Notes under the pieces: generated by a model
The model's input: only the letters and a program-made list of their open reading frames with translations
Told to the model about the DNA's origin: nothing
Databases searched by the model: none
Assembly: GCA_001897855.1 (NCBI GenBank)
Contig: MKUO01000004.1
Location: 124,001 to 188,000, forward strand
DNA: 64,000 nucleotides
DNA from: Bacteroidetes bacterium 43-93
GTDB taxonomy: Bacteria; Bacteroidota; Bacteroidia; Chitinophagales; Chitinophagaceae
Direction: 5' to 3'
Shown here: in pieces, positions 9,020 to 17,913 of the stretch
How the letters are laid out: each line of letters starts with the position of its first letter
Numbering within the stretch: the first letter of the stretch is position 1
Position numbers and translations under genes: made by a program

Positions 9020-9214
9020 ATGCCGAGTGAAAAGAAATGTTCCAGGTGCGGAGAGGCCTTTGCATGTACCAATGATGCCGATGGTTGCTGGTGCCAGCAA
9101 TACACGCTTTCGCTTGATGTATTAAAGCACCTAAAGGAGAACTTTGATAATTGTTTATGTCCGGAATGTCTGCGGGGGTATGCTATTGATGCTACGAATA
9201 ACACAGCCAATTAG
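9020..9214 (+). CDS. Cysteine-rich CWC family protein
   Basis: This 64-residue protein has six Cys: KCSRCGEAFAC, the CWC motif in DGCWC, and LCPEC near the C-terminus. The paired CxxC-type elements suggest a small zinc-binding fold, matching the Cys_rich_CWC family. A near-consensus promoter box TATCATTG (9008-9015) ends only four bases before the ATG. The stop is 15 bases before the rlmB-like gene, so the two may be co-transcribed. Molecular function is unknown. Confidence 0.75.
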   Translation: MPSEKKCSRCGEAFACTNDADGCWCQQYTLSLDVLKHLKENFDNCLCPECLRGYAIDATNNTAN

Positions 9215-9229
9215 TTACCTTTACAGCCA

Positions 9230-9979
9230 ATGAAACCAACACGCTCGTTGCCTTTACTGATCGGCCGTAAGCCGGTGATGGAAGCTATTGAACAGGGAAA
9301 GCCGATAGAAAAGATATTTCTGCTGCGCAGCGCCAGCGGCGAGGAGATCAACCAGATAAAGAAATTAGCGAGGGAACATCATATTCCTATCAGCCAGGTA
9401 CCTGTAGAAAAGCTGAATAACCTGACACGTGCCCAGCACCAGGGCGTAGTAGCATGGGCCAGCTTATTACAGTATGTAGAGTTGCAGGATGCCATATCCT
9501 TGGTGGTAGAGCAGGGTAAAGTCCCTTTATTTGTATTGCTGGATGGTGTTACCGATGTCCGTAATGTAGGCGCTATAGCCAGGACAGCATGGTGCTGTGG
9601 TGCGCAGGGTATAATATTGCCCACTTCTTCATCAGCATCACTTACCGAAGAAGCTATCAAAACATCTGCAGGGGCATTGCATAAGATCATGCTGTGCAGG
9701 ATACCATCTGTTCCCCAGGCAATAGATGTATTGAGGCTGAATGGCGTGCAGGTACTGGGTACAGAGATGAAGGGTAGTGTGCCTGTTTTCGAAAGCGATC
9801 TCACCATTCCATCCTGCATAGTGATGGGGGCGGAAGATACCGGCATTAGTAAAGATGTGCTGAAGCGTGCCGACCAGCTGATACGCATACCGATGGCAAA
9901 CAGCTTCGATTCTCTGAATGTATCTGTTGCAACAGGAATGATCTTGTATGAAGCTGCAAAACAAAGGCTTACCCAATAG
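9230..9979 (+). CDS. rlmB: TrmH/SpoU family 23S rRNA 2'-O-methyltransferase (RlmB-like)
   Basis: The 249-residue length fits RlmB. The N-terminal substrate-binding domain (about 1-85) contains PLLIGRKPVMEAIEQGKPIE. The SPOUT catalytic domain follows, with the motifs LDGVTDVRNVGAIARTA (motif 1), IVMGAEDTGIS (motif 2) and IPMANSFDSLNVSVATGMIL (motif 3). These form the knotted SAM site and the catalytic Asn/Arg. The enzyme should methylate a ribose 2'-OH in 23S rRNA, G2251 in E. coli RlmB. The exact target nucleotide is inferred from family membership. A near-consensus promoter box TACCTTTA lies at 9216-9223. Confidence 0.88.
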   Translation: MKPTRSLPLLIGRKPVMEAIEQGKPIEKIFLLRSASGEEINQIKKLAREHHIPISQVPVEKLNNLTRAQHQGVVAWASLLQYVELQDAISLVVEQGKVPLFVLLDGVTDVRNVGAIARTAWCCGAQGIILPTSSSASLTEEAIKTSAGALHKIMLCRIPSVPQAIDVLRLNGVQVLGTEMKGSVPVFESDLTIPSCIVMGAEDTGISKDVLKRADQLIRIPMANSFDSLNVSVATGMILYEAAKQRLTQ

Positions 9980-10002
9980 CATCTTTTCTGTTTAAATTTT
10001 AT

Positions 10003-10033
10003 TTTGGTTTCTTTATCCAAGTTTATACATTTG
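10003..10033 (+). promoter_or_regulatory. Promoter of the cobalamin riboswitch transcript
   Basis: A TTTG (-33 element, 10003-10006) is separated by 19 bases from an exact -7 box TACATTTG (10026-10033). This is the full two-part Bacteroidota promoter layout. Transcription should begin a few bases later, just ahead of the riboswitch aptamer. Confidence 0.75.
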
Positions 10034-10040
10034 CGGCACT

Positions 10041-10200
10041 GAAGGTTTCCGCCTAAAAACGGAATGAAAAGGGAACCGGGTGTGAATCCCGGACATTACC
10101 CGATGCTGTAAGCTTCTTTATAGCCTTTTGTATCCTCATTGCCACTGTTCTTGCAACGGGAAGGCCGCAAAAGGTGAAGTAAGTCAGAAGACCTGCCTTT
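10041..10200 (+). ncRNA. Cobalamin riboswitch (AdoCbl/B12 box)
   Basis: The conserved aptamer elements appear in order: GAAAAGGGAACCGGGTG, AATCCCGG, the CCCGATGCTGTAA segment, then GCCACTG, ACGGGAAGGCCG, and the closing AAGTCAGAAGACCTGCC. The arrangement is the standard B12-box architecture. It sits in the 367-base gap before the T9SS/BtuG/BtuB operon, with its own promoter just upstream. When B12 is bound it should lower expression of those genes. The 146 bases between aptamer and start codon must hold the expression platform. There is a small GC hairpin at 10203-10217 and a T-rich run near 10285-10291, but I could not decide between transcriptional and translational control. Confidence 0.93.
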
Positions 10201-10346
10201 AGCCCGATGATATCGGGAACTTATCGCTGCTTTCGGGAAGAAAAGCACAGGTAAGAGAAGGCGCTGCTTCTTCATGATGTCTGCTTTTTTTCTGTATCTG
10301 AAATTTTTCCGTAGCTGCATTTATTAATTGTTTTAAACCAATTTTT

Positions 10347-12023
10347 ATGCGCAGATTTACACTAACGATCTTTGCAATTGCTGCTCTTACCGCAGCCCAT
10401 GCCCAAACCGTGGCAACTTTTGAAAGCCTTAGCCTGCCTAAGGCCGACACCTTTTACGTTAACTATTCCAACTCTGGCAATGATGTAGGCTTTGATGATG
10501 GCCTCGCGCATTTTCCATGTGTATATAATTCTTCCTGGGGAGGGTTCTGGAGCAGTGGCTTTGCTTATTCAAACATGACGGATAGTGTTACCAGCGGCTT
10601 TGGCAACCAGTATTCAGCAAAGACTGCTAAAGGCTATAATGGTTCTGATAAATACCTGGTATCTACCGGAAGCAGCAATTATGTCAATTTGAAAGCGGCC
10701 GGTAAAGGCGGTTTCGTAAAAGGCGTTTATGTTACTAATAGTACGTATGCTTATAATTCCATGAGGGATGGAGATGCGTTTGCCAAGAAGTTTGGTGGTG
10801 CAACTGGTAATGATGCCGATTGGTTCAAGCTGGTGATACGTGGATATAAAGAAGGGGTGCTGAAACAAGATAGCGTTGAAGTATACCTGGCCGATTTCCG
10901 ATTTACAGACAATAGCAAAGATTATATATTAAAGACCTGGAAGTTTGTAAACCTCATGCCATTAGGCAAGGTAGATAGCCTGGATCTGTCGCTCAGTTCA
11001 AGCGATGTTGGTGCCTTCGGGATGAATACGCCTGCTTTGTATTGTTTAGATAATTTTACTACGCAGGAAATCATCGCCCCTTATGCGCCGCAAGCTACAG
11101 TTAGTGGTTCTACTGCTATAGAAAAGACGAGTAGTAAAATAATGGGCTGGGGCACTTCCTGCACCGTAAATCGGGGCTTTATGGATATAGCTGATCCTTC
11201 TTTGGGAAAGGTTACATCTGGTACAGACAGCAACGCAATAGGTGTGCCGGATAATATTCCCGTGAGCCTGGGAGACAGTGGTGTGGCAGAAGTTCGTTTC
11301 AATAATATCATTTATAATGGTGCCGGTGCCGACTTCGTAGTTTTTGAAAATGGTTTCCCAAATCCATCTAATCCGGAAGAGGGTTTTCTTGAGTTGGCAT
11401 TTGTAGAAGTGAGCTCCAATGGTACAGACTTCTTTCGCTTTCCCGCATCTTGCCTGATAGATACCGCACAGGTACCTGTTGCAGGTGTTTATAGCAATGC
11501 AAGGGAAGTGAATAATCTTGCAGGTAAGTACATTGGTGGATATGGTACTCCATTCGACCTGCAGGAACTGGCAGGCATCCCGGGGCTTGATATAGATAAT
11601 ATCATTGCTATACGTATTGTGGATGCCGTTGGTTCTATTGGTGCACACGGACAAGCAGATGCAGATGGCAGGAAGATCAATGACCCATATCCTACTGCAA
11701 TCCCTTCTGGTGGTTTTGACCTGGATGCTGTAGGTGCTTTATACCTGAAATGGCCAACAAATATTGCAGCTGTCAACACTATTGAAAATATGCGCGTGGT
11801 TCCCAATCCGGCTTCAGATTACATCAACATTAGTTTTGCGACGATGCCGCAGGGTACACTTAACGCAAACATTACTGATGTAACAGGTAAAACATTGATC
11901 AGGTCTGCAATAACTACAACCAACAATTCTATTAATATCACATCCCTTGCAAAAGGTATTTATTATCTTACAGTAAGCGATGCAACCGGTAATAAATGGG
12001 TACAAAAAATATCCAAAATATAA
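10347..12023 (+). CDS. T9SS-exported DUF4465 protein of the B12 operon
   Basis: The 558-residue protein begins with a signal peptide ending AAHAQ. Residues about 25-245 match the DUF4465 pattern (FESLSLP..FY, WGGFWSSGFAYSNMTD, LDNF). A second beta-rich domain (about 255-470) contains GAGADFVVFENGF and VEVSSNGTDFFRFP. The last 75 residues are a type A T9SS sorting domain (RVVPNPASDYINI to the C-terminal KWVQKISKI). It should therefore be exported through the outer membrane and surface-attached or released. As first gene after a cobalamin riboswitch and before BtuG- and BtuB-like genes, a role in capturing corrinoids is likely. That function is inferred from context. Confidence 0.82.
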   Translation: MRRFTLTIFAIAALTAAHAQTVATFESLSLPKADTFYVNYSNSGNDVGFDDGLAHFPCVYNSSWGGFWSSGFAYSNMTDSVTSGFGNQYSAKTAKGYNGSDKYLVSTGSSNYVNLKAAGKGGFVKGVYVTNSTYAYNSMRDGDAFAKKFGGATGNDADWFKLVIRGYKEGVLKQDSVEVYLADFRFTDNSKDYILKTWKFVNLMPLGKVDSLDLSLSSSDVGAFGMNTPALYCLDNFTTQEIIAPYAPQATVSGSTAIEKTSSKIMGWGTSCTVNRGFMDIADPSLGKVTSGTDSNAIGVPDNIPVSLGDSGVAEVRFNNIIYNGAGADFVVFENGFPNPSNPEEGFLELAFVEVSSNGTDFFRFPASCLIDTAQVPVAGVYSNAREVNNLAGKYIGGYGTPFDLQELAGIPGLDIDNIIAIRIVDAVGSIGAHGQADADGRKINDPYPTAIPSGGFDLDAVGALYLKWPTNIAAVNTIENMRVVPNPASDYINISFATMPQGTLNANITDVTGKTLIRSAITTTNNSINITSLAKGIYYLTVSDATGNKWVQKISKI

Positions 12024-13084
12024 TCCTTCTTATCCTTTACACATGCCTGGTGGCGTGTGTAAAGGATAAGCCCGGAAATTCGTCATCCGCCGGCAACCCG
12101 GTCGTGATTGATACTGCAGAAAGACAGGTGTACGTGATTTGTGAAGGCAGCCTGGGCAACGGGGATGCTAGCTTATATCAGTACGATGTAAAATCAAGCT
12201 CAGTAGCGGGCGATGTTTTCGCTTCTGTTAACGCAGGCGGTAAACTGGGCGATGTATTTCAAAGTATGACAAGAATTGGTGATCGGTATTTTCTTTGCAT
12301 CAATAATTCTGATAAGATCGTGGTGCTAAACCGATCAGATAAAAAAGTTGTAGGAAATATATCTGTACCTAAGCCAAGGTATATTTTGCCTATAAATGAT
12401 ACAAAAGCCTACGTATCTGGTCTGTTTAGCAATAAAGTTTATATCATCAATCCACAAACAATGCAAGTTTCCGGAACGATAGATATGCCTTATCAAAACC
12501 CTGAAGGAATGCGGCTATACAACGGCAAAGCCTATGTTTGCACCTGGGATACTGCTTGTAGTAAAGTGTATACTATTAATACCGCTACTGATGCCGTTGA
12601 AACTTCTATACCTGTTTCCGGTGCTGCCCCTCAAGAAGCCCTGGAAGATGCACAGGGAAGGCTTTGGGTGTTGTCAGGCAATGTTTCAAAGAATAAAAGT
12701 TCTTCCTTAACGGTTATTGATAAAGCAGGCAACATTGTCAGGTCCTATCATTTTCCGGATAAAGCAGATGTAATAAGGCCTGTATTTAATCCAACACTGG
12801 ATAGTTTATATTTCATAGAAGTTAATTATTCAGGTGGTAATGATTACAACGGTATTTATAGAATGTCTATAAATGATGCCAATATTCCATCTGTTCCATT
12901 TATAGCAGCACAGGCTTATCAATATTTTTGGGCGTTAGGTATAGACCCTAAAGACGGTAAGATATATATAGGCGACCCCAAAGGCTTTATACAAAAAGGT
13001 TTTGTTTCTGTTTATAATCAAGATGGCACCCAGGTAAATAGTTTTAGCGTAGGCCTGGGCCCCGGCCATTTTTATTTTGATTAA
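11996..13084 (+). CDS. btuG: BtuG-like surface lipoprotein (beta-propeller) for B12 capture
   Basis: The 362-residue protein has a signal peptide with lipobox LVAC (Cys21). The remainder is built from repeated YVSG/YVCT-type blades (KVYIINPQTMQVSGTI, KVYTINTATDAVETSI, LTVIDKAGNIV), as in YncE/DUF5074 propellers. In Bacteroides, BtuG proteins of this type bind B12 very tightly and cap the BtuB transporter. Its place between a cobalamin riboswitch and a TonB-dependent receptor gene supports the same role. The start codon lies 28 bases inside the end of the preceding gene in another frame, which suggests translational coupling. The symbol is assigned by architecture and context. Confidence 0.82.
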   Translation: MGTKNIQNIILLILYTCLVACVKDKPGNSSSAGNPVVIDTAERQVYVICEGSLGNGDASLYQYDVKSSSVAGDVFASVNAGGKLGDVFQSMTRIGDRYFLCINNSDKIVVLNRSDKKVVGNISVPKPRYILPINDTKAYVSGLFSNKVYIINPQTMQVSGTIDMPYQNPEGMRLYNGKAYVCTWDTACSKVYTINTATDAVETSIPVSGAAPQEALEDAQGRLWVLSGNVSKNKSSSLTVIDKAGNIVRSYHFPDKADVIRPVFNPTLDSLYFIEVNYSGGNDYNGIYRMSINDANIPSVPFIAAQAYQYFWALGIDPKDGKIYIGDPKGFIQKGFVSVYNQDGTQVNSFSVGLGPGHFYFD

Positions 13085-13122
13085 CTACAGTATTTAAGAT
13101 AATGTATCAACTCCCCGCCATC

Positions 13123-15027
13123 ATGAAGAAGAAACAAATAGCATTGCTTATTGCAGTGCTATTTTGTTTTCCTGCGCACGGGCAGCTAAGAGATACACTG
13201 AATGAAGTGCGGATAAAGACGGCGAAGAAGAATATGTATGGTGATGAGCGCATCGATCATTTTTCTCCGGGACAAAAAATAACGCATATCGATAGCGTTG
13301 TATTGCAGCAATATAAATTTCAAAACCTAAGTACATTGCTATCTCAGCAAGTTCCGGTTTTTGTTAAGTCTTATGGCATCAATGGGCTGGCTACACTCAA
13401 TTTCAGAGGGGCTTCCGCTGCACAGTCACAGGTTTATTGGAACGGTATACCTATTCAGAATGCTGCTTTGGGTATTACCGATATATCCTTACTAAAAACC
13501 TCATCATTTAACCAGGTAGATATTGTATATGGTGGGTCCTCCGCATTATGGGGATCGGGGAATGTGGGCGGTGCTTTGTTGCTCAATAATGCAACCCCCG
13601 TTTTTAAAAACGAGGAGGAATATCATGTTGGTGTTTCATTGGCAGCAGGTAGCTTTGGTCAGCATCAGTTACAGGCAAATAGCAGTGCAAGCCGGCAACG
13701 TTGGTATATGGCCTCAAACATTATCCTTCAAACAGCAAGGAACAATTTTGAGTATACCACGGACGATAAAACATATAAAACCGTCAATAGTGAGCTTGCA
13801 GGGCTAAGTGCTCAGTTAGCCGCAGCGTATAAAGCAAACGATAAAAATACGATTTCATTCGCTGCATGGGGTCAGGGTTATAATAGGGAAATACCCAAAA
13901 CAATTTTTGAGCAGCAGTCTGTAAAAAAACAAAAGGATGTAAGCCTTCGTGTTTTATTCAATTGGGATCGAACTACAGCCAAAGATCACCGGTATGCAAA
14001 ACTGGCTTACCTGCAAGACTATATGCATTACCAGGACAGCGCTGTGCTGCAGGATACCAAAAATGCGGTTAACCAGTTGTATGGAGAACTGGGATGGAAG
14101 TATCAATTCAACACGCATCACCGCTTGCTGTTATTTGCTCCCATCCAATATAGCTGGATGAGAAGGCAGTTGATGAATGATATAGTTTCACAGAGCCGGA
14201 TATCTTTGGCGGGCGCATATTCCTATGTCGCTTTCAATAACAAGTTGCAATTGGCTGTAAATGTCAGGGGAATGCTTGTAGATAGTAACCTGGTACCCAT
14301 GTTGGGTGCCAACGCTTCTTATGCATTAACTAGATGGTTCAGTATCCGGGCCAATGTTCAAAGAAGCTATCGCGTGCCTACCTTAAACGAATTGTACTAT
14401 GTACCGGGCGGCAACGATCAGTTGAAGTCGGAACAGGGATGGAGTAAGGATATTGGGTATTTAATAAAGACAAATGCATCCAAAAGATTTTCCATAATAC
14501 ACGACCTTTCGTACTTCGATCGTACCATGCACGACTGGATCATCTGGTTTGGTAGCTCTATATGGACACCTCATAATATTGCTACAGTACATAGCAGGGG
14601 TGTGGAAACCGAGAATAAGATACAATTGAAAGCAGGAGACTGGACCATACATGCAGGTGTAAATACAGCTTATGTACTGGCTACAACAGAGCAAAGCTAT
14701 ATTGCCGGTGATGGCAGTATAGGCAAACAAATTCCGTACTCGCCACGTTACAATGGCCAGCTTAATATTGGTTTTTATTTCAGGGATATTTATTTCAATT
14801 ACAATCACACTTATACCGGTTACAGGTTTATTACCGTAGATGAGTCGAGCTGGCTGATGCCGTATAATACAGGAAACGTATCGGCGGGTTATGATCTCAA
14901 ACTGAGCAGATCAAGCCTGCAATTCAGCCTTCAGTGCAATAACCTGTGGAATGAAAGATACTATGTTGTAAGCGGGCGCCCTATGCCCGGCAGGAACTGG
15001 CTGGCGGGTATATCATTCAGCATGTAG
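13123..15027 (+). CDS. btuB: TonB-dependent receptor, BtuB-like vitamin B12 transporter
   Basis: The 634-residue protein starts with a signal peptide ending in AHGQ, followed by a candidate TonB box region DTLNEVRIKT. It has a plug domain (NLSTLLSQQVPVFVKSYG, LNFRGASAAQSQVYWNGIPI, VDIVYGGSSALWGSGNVGGA) and a roughly 450-residue barrel ending in the aromatic-rich C-terminus NWLAGISFSM. The size fits BtuB rather than the larger SusC class, and no SusD partner is present. It should move corrinoids across the outer membrane using TonB energy, together with the BtuG-like protein upstream. An in-frame ATG at 13102 would add seven residues; ATG 13123 gives a cleaner signal peptide. Confidence 0.87.
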   Translation: MKKKQIALLIAVLFCFPAHGQLRDTLNEVRIKTAKKNMYGDERIDHFSPGQKITHIDSVVLQQYKFQNLSTLLSQQVPVFVKSYGINGLATLNFRGASAAQSQVYWNGIPIQNAALGITDISLLKTSSFNQVDIVYGGSSALWGSGNVGGALLLNNATPVFKNEEEYHVGVSLAAGSFGQHQLQANSSASRQRWYMASNIILQTARNNFEYTTDDKTYKTVNSELAGLSAQLAAAYKANDKNTISFAAWGQGYNREIPKTIFEQQSVKKQKDVSLRVLFNWDRTTAKDHRYAKLAYLQDYMHYQDSAVLQDTKNAVNQLYGELGWKYQFNTHHRLLLFAPIQYSWMRRQLMNDIVSQSRISLAGAYSYVAFNNKLQLAVNVRGMLVDSNLVPMLGANASYALTRWFSIRANVQRSYRVPTLNELYYVPGGNDQLKSEQGWSKDIGYLIKTNASKRFSIIHDLSYFDRTMHDWIIWFGSSIWTPHNIATVHSRGVETENKIQLKAGDWTIHAGVNTAYVLATTEQSYIAGDGSIGKQIPYSPRYNGQLNIGFYFRDIYFNYNHTYTGYRFITVDESSWLMPYNTGNVSAGYDLKLSRSSLQFSLQCNNLWNERYYVVSGRPMPGRNWLAGISFSM

Positions 15028-15033
15028 TTTAAG

Positions 15034-15225
15034 CTAGCGTGCTTTAGACAAAAGTTTTACAGTAGATTTAGCCTCCTTCTCGCTTTGGGCTTTTACCAGT
15101 GCAAAGACAAGATGGTCTTTGTTTGGGTTGAACATGATAACATGCTCCTTTGGGGGTAGCATCTGTGCCGTTTCCCTGCAGGAGATTACTTTTCCTTCTA
15201 ATGAAACAATTCGGTAGTAGGGCAT
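15034..15225 (-). CDS. Hypothetical small protein
   Basis: This 63-residue cytoplasmic protein begins MPYYRIVSLEGKVISCR and has a Lys/Glu-rich C-terminus. It looks like a compact alpha/beta domain. I recognise no family. It is convergent with the btuB-like gene, with six bases between the stops. A TTG 15 bases upstream could extend it by five residues, but the ATG is preferred. Confidence 0.5.
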   Translation of the reverse strand: MPYYRIVSLEGKVISCRETAQMLPPKEHVIMFNPNKDHLVFALVKAQSEKEAKSTVKLLSKAR

Positions 15226-15426
15226 GGCATTAGTTTTCAAATTTTGCTAAAAAACCGTGCTATCAAATACATTAGCAATTTTAATATTCAATATTTGTTT
15301 ATATAAGACCATTTACTAAGTTATCTTTACCCTCTATTCGTTAATTATTAAAAATGTAACGGTTTTCACCCAACGCATCATTTATAGATTCAGTCTATTA
15401 TGTTGTAAATCTTTAATACCCGTTAC

Positions 15427-16002
15427 TTGTCTATAGCGTTGAGTTATAATATACAAGGGCAAGCGAGCGAGCTGCATGATCTGATCCAAGGGTGTATACG
15501 CAATGAACGCGGTGCACAGGAAAAGATGTATAGCCTGTTTTATGCCCGAATGATGGGAGTAGTAAAAAGGTATATAGATCACCAGGAACAAGCCGAGGAG
15601 GTGTTGAACAATGGCTTTTTAAGAGCGTTCCAGAAGATCGAGCAATATACCTTTCAAGGTTCTTTCGAAGGTTGGTTAAGAAAAATTGTTTTTCACTCCG
15701 TTTCAGACTATGTTAAGCAGAATGCACGTTATAATGAAAAGGTGGTGCTGGCAGAAAAAGATCAGTTTGTGCACAAAGACCATGCGGATAACCTGTACTA
15801 TAATGAGTTATTGCAGATGGTCCAAAGCTTGCCGGAAGCCACAAGAAACGTGTTCAACATGTATGTGATGGAAGGATTTGCGCACAAAGAGATAGGCAAA
15901 ATGCTCGGAATAAGCGAGGGAACCTCTAAATGGCACCTTTCTGAAGGGCGACGGATATTGAAAGACAAGATTGAAAAACTGAACTTACATTTAAAAAAAT
16001 AA
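15427..16002 (+). CDS. ECF-type RNA polymerase sigma factor
   Basis: The 191-residue protein has sigma region 2 (about 20-95: FYARMMGVVKRYI, AEEVLNNGFLRAFQKI, FEGWLRKIVFHSVSDY) and region 4 (about 125-180: LPEATRNVFNMYVMEGFAHK, EIGKMLGISEGTSKWHLSEG), the usual ECF arrangement. No ATG is available near the N-terminus and an in-frame TAA lies 21 bases upstream, so translation probably begins at TTG 15427 (or TTG 15439). The gene for a membrane-spanning anti-sigma-like protein starts 12 bases after the stop, so the pair is surely co-transcribed. Confidence 0.92.
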   Translation: MSIALSYNIQGQASELHDLIQGCIRNERGAQEKMYSLFYARMMGVVKRYIDHQEQAEEVLNNGFLRAFQKIEQYTFQGSFEGWLRKIVFHSVSDYVKQNARYNEKVVLAEKDQFVHKDHADNLYYNELLQMVQSLPEATRNVFNMYVMEGFAHKEIGKMLGISEGTSKWHLSEGRRILKDKIEKLNLHLKK

Positions 16003-16014
16003 AATTTTATCCCG

Positions 16015-17913
16015 ATGGATAAAAACATGATAAATATTGATGACCTGGTGCGGCTAAAACTAGCCGGTGGAGAAGAGAAGGAGCGGCCCGGCGCCTGGTT
16101 GCAAATGAGGGAGCTCCTGGATAAGGAGATGCCCGTGCAGGCCCCGCCGGCAGTATTTAACTGGAGGCGTACACTCTCCGCTGCAGCCCTGCTGCTGGCT
16201 TTGGGTACTGTAACCATTGGTGGTTACCAGTTATACAATAATAGAAATGCAAAGACAAACAGCAATACCGGCACCCCGGTGGTAGTTGCTCCCAATATGC
16301 ATGCTATTAACAATGCTCCTGCATCTAATTCTGTTCCTGCAAATAACAACGTTTCAACCGGTTCTGCATCAACAAATAATACTTTAATAAACAATAACGA
16401 GCCCGGCGATGGCCACGATAATCAGCCACAGCATATAGCTGTTTCATCTGCTACTGGTGGCGCTAATAAAGGCACCACAGAGAAACGTACCACTCATCAT
16501 ACAGTTAAAGGCTCAGTTGCAGTTAACAATATTGCTGGTCAAAATGACGCGACCGGTAATACTACATCAGGAGAAAATACCATTGTAAACAATACTGCTA
16601 AAGGCACTCAACCGAAAACTTCTAAAAAGAATCATTCTAATAATGTGTTTGCCTCTGCAGGTAAATTACCTGCTAATGGTTTAAATAAACCTACAAAACA
16701 TTCCGGTAATAACAATGGTACCGGTAATGGTATTGCTAAAGGAAATAAAGAAAATAAAAATAATAGCCGTAAGGGTACAGCCCCTGTAAACAATCCATCC
16801 AGCACCTATACTCCCCCTGTTTATAACACAGGCAATAATGGAGTGACTAACCCTGCAAATTTTGCAGTGAATACGCCTCGCGAAAAAAGGCCGGTTTTAG
16901 ATTACCACAAAACCAATCCGAGGTATGTGGACTCTATCAACTTTACTTATGTGCAGGAAAAGAGCCGCAGAGGTGCAAAGCGTATCGATACGATCGACAA
17001 AGGTTTGATGGCTGTTAATCAAAACGAAATAGAACCTGCATCCGCCGCTTCAGGCAATGCTGCTGCAAATGCAGAAGTAAATCCTGCCGCAAACAGCTCT
17101 ATTGAAGATGTAAAATTGACAAGAGCTGAAAGACGTGCGGAAAGAAATAAATACGAACACGAGTCTATCTTCGAAAGAATGGTGGAAAATGCTAAGGTTA
17201 ATTTCAATGAAGTGTCATTCCACCCGGGTTTGATGTTCGGTGTAAGCAGTACAATGGGTAAGTATAACATGTTTGGTGTACAAGGCGGATTTTCAGGTTC
17301 GCTTAATCTAAGCGAGCGTTGGGGAATCTTTGCAGAATTGAAATACCTGTATCGCTTTGGTAATGGTAAATCACTTGCCAATAATTATAATAGTATAGAC
17401 CAGGCACCACCACAATATATTTCACCAAACTATTTCCGCTTCACAGTAGATTCTCAGGAGCACTCATTTAACATATCTTCTTCAGGGCTGGTTGAATTAC
17501 CACTTGCTGTTAGATATAGGGTACAGAAATTGAATTTCTTTGCCGGCGTTGACCTCGCCTACAACTTTGCAGTAAACGTAGAAGAAAGGTTTGATAAGTT
17601 GCATACCTCTTATTACTATGGTAATAATACAGAGAGCTTGCAGAATAACTGGAAGAACAACAACGATCCTAAGCTGACACCTGCTGAATTTGGAAGTCGT
17701 TTCTCCATGGGCTATATGTTTGGTGTAGGTTACCAGGTTTCTCCGGTTATAGGTCTTGATCTTAGGGCTACACAAGTATTCTGGGATAATGGTAAAGTAC
17801 ATTCCGAAGGTGCATACTTTGTATCTAAACAAATGTATCGCTCTCCATGTGTACAGTTCAACCTCACTTATAGCTTTATAGGTAACAAAAATGGCCCGAT
17901 GAAAGCGAGGTAA
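16015..17913 (+). CDS. Putative dual-membrane-spanning anti-sigma factor with outer-membrane barrel
   Basis: The 632-residue protein has four parts. Residues 1-50 are charged and resemble the short cytoplasmic anti-sigma segment of Bacteroidota (LVRLKLAGGE, then PGAWLQMRELLDKE). Residues about 53-72 form one inner-membrane helix. Residues about 75-395 are low-complexity, rich in Asn/Thr/Ser/Gly with basic patches, long enough to cross the periplasm. Residues about 400-632 look like an outer-membrane beta-barrel (GVQGGFSGSLNLSERWGIFA, ELKYLYRF, ending VQFNLTYSFIG). It directly follows the ECF sigma gene. I infer that it holds the sigma factor at the inner membrane and reports on outer-membrane state. 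The same architecture has been reported in Bacteroides as Dma-type anti-sigma factors. Confidence 0.78.
   Translation: MDKNMINIDDLVRLKLAGGEEKERPGAWLQMRELLDKEMPVQAPPAVFNWRRTLSAAALLLALGTVTIGGYQLYNNRNAKTNSNTGTPVVVAPNMHAINNAPASNSVPANNNVSTGSASTNNTLINNNEPGDGHDNQPQHIAVSSATGGANKGTTEKRTTHHTVKGSVAVNNIAGQNDATGNTTSGENTIVNNTAKGTQPKTSKKNHSNNVFASAGKLPANGLNKPTKHSGNNNGTGNGIAKGNKENKNNSRKGTAPVNNPSSTYTPPVYNTGNNGVTNPANFAVNTPREKRPVLDYHKTNPRYVDSINFTYVQEKSRRGAKRIDTIDKGLMAVNQNEIEPASAASGNAAANAEVNPAANSSIEDVKLTRAERRAERNKYEHESIFERMVENAKVNFNEVSFHPGLMFGVSSTMGKYNMFGVQGGFSGSLNLSERWGIFAELKYLYRFGNGKSLANNYNSIDQAPPQYISPNYFRFTVDSQEHSFNISSSGLVELPLAVRYRVQKLNFFAGVDLAYNFAVNVEERFDKLHTSYYYGNNTESLQNNWKNNNDPKLTPAEFGSRFSMGYMFGVGYQVSPVIGLDLRATQVFWDNGKVHSEGAYFVSKQMYRSPCVQFNLTYSFIGNKNGPMKAR

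Noticed and set aside
9379-10020. 213-codon minus-strand frame opposite the rlmB-like gene
   Set aside because: It lies opposite a gene with all SPOUT motifs, and its Ser/Thr/Ala-rich translation is typical of an antisense shadow.
10201-10346. A transcription terminator serving as the riboswitch expression platform
   Set aside because: There is a GC hairpin at 10203-10217 and a T run near 10285, but they are too far apart to form one terminator and I could not draw a convincing alternative pairing.
11046-11654. 202-codon minus-strand frame inside the DUF4465 gene
   Set aside because: It is fully antisense to a well-supported gene and has an unnatural Cys/Thr/Arg-rich composition without a domain pattern.
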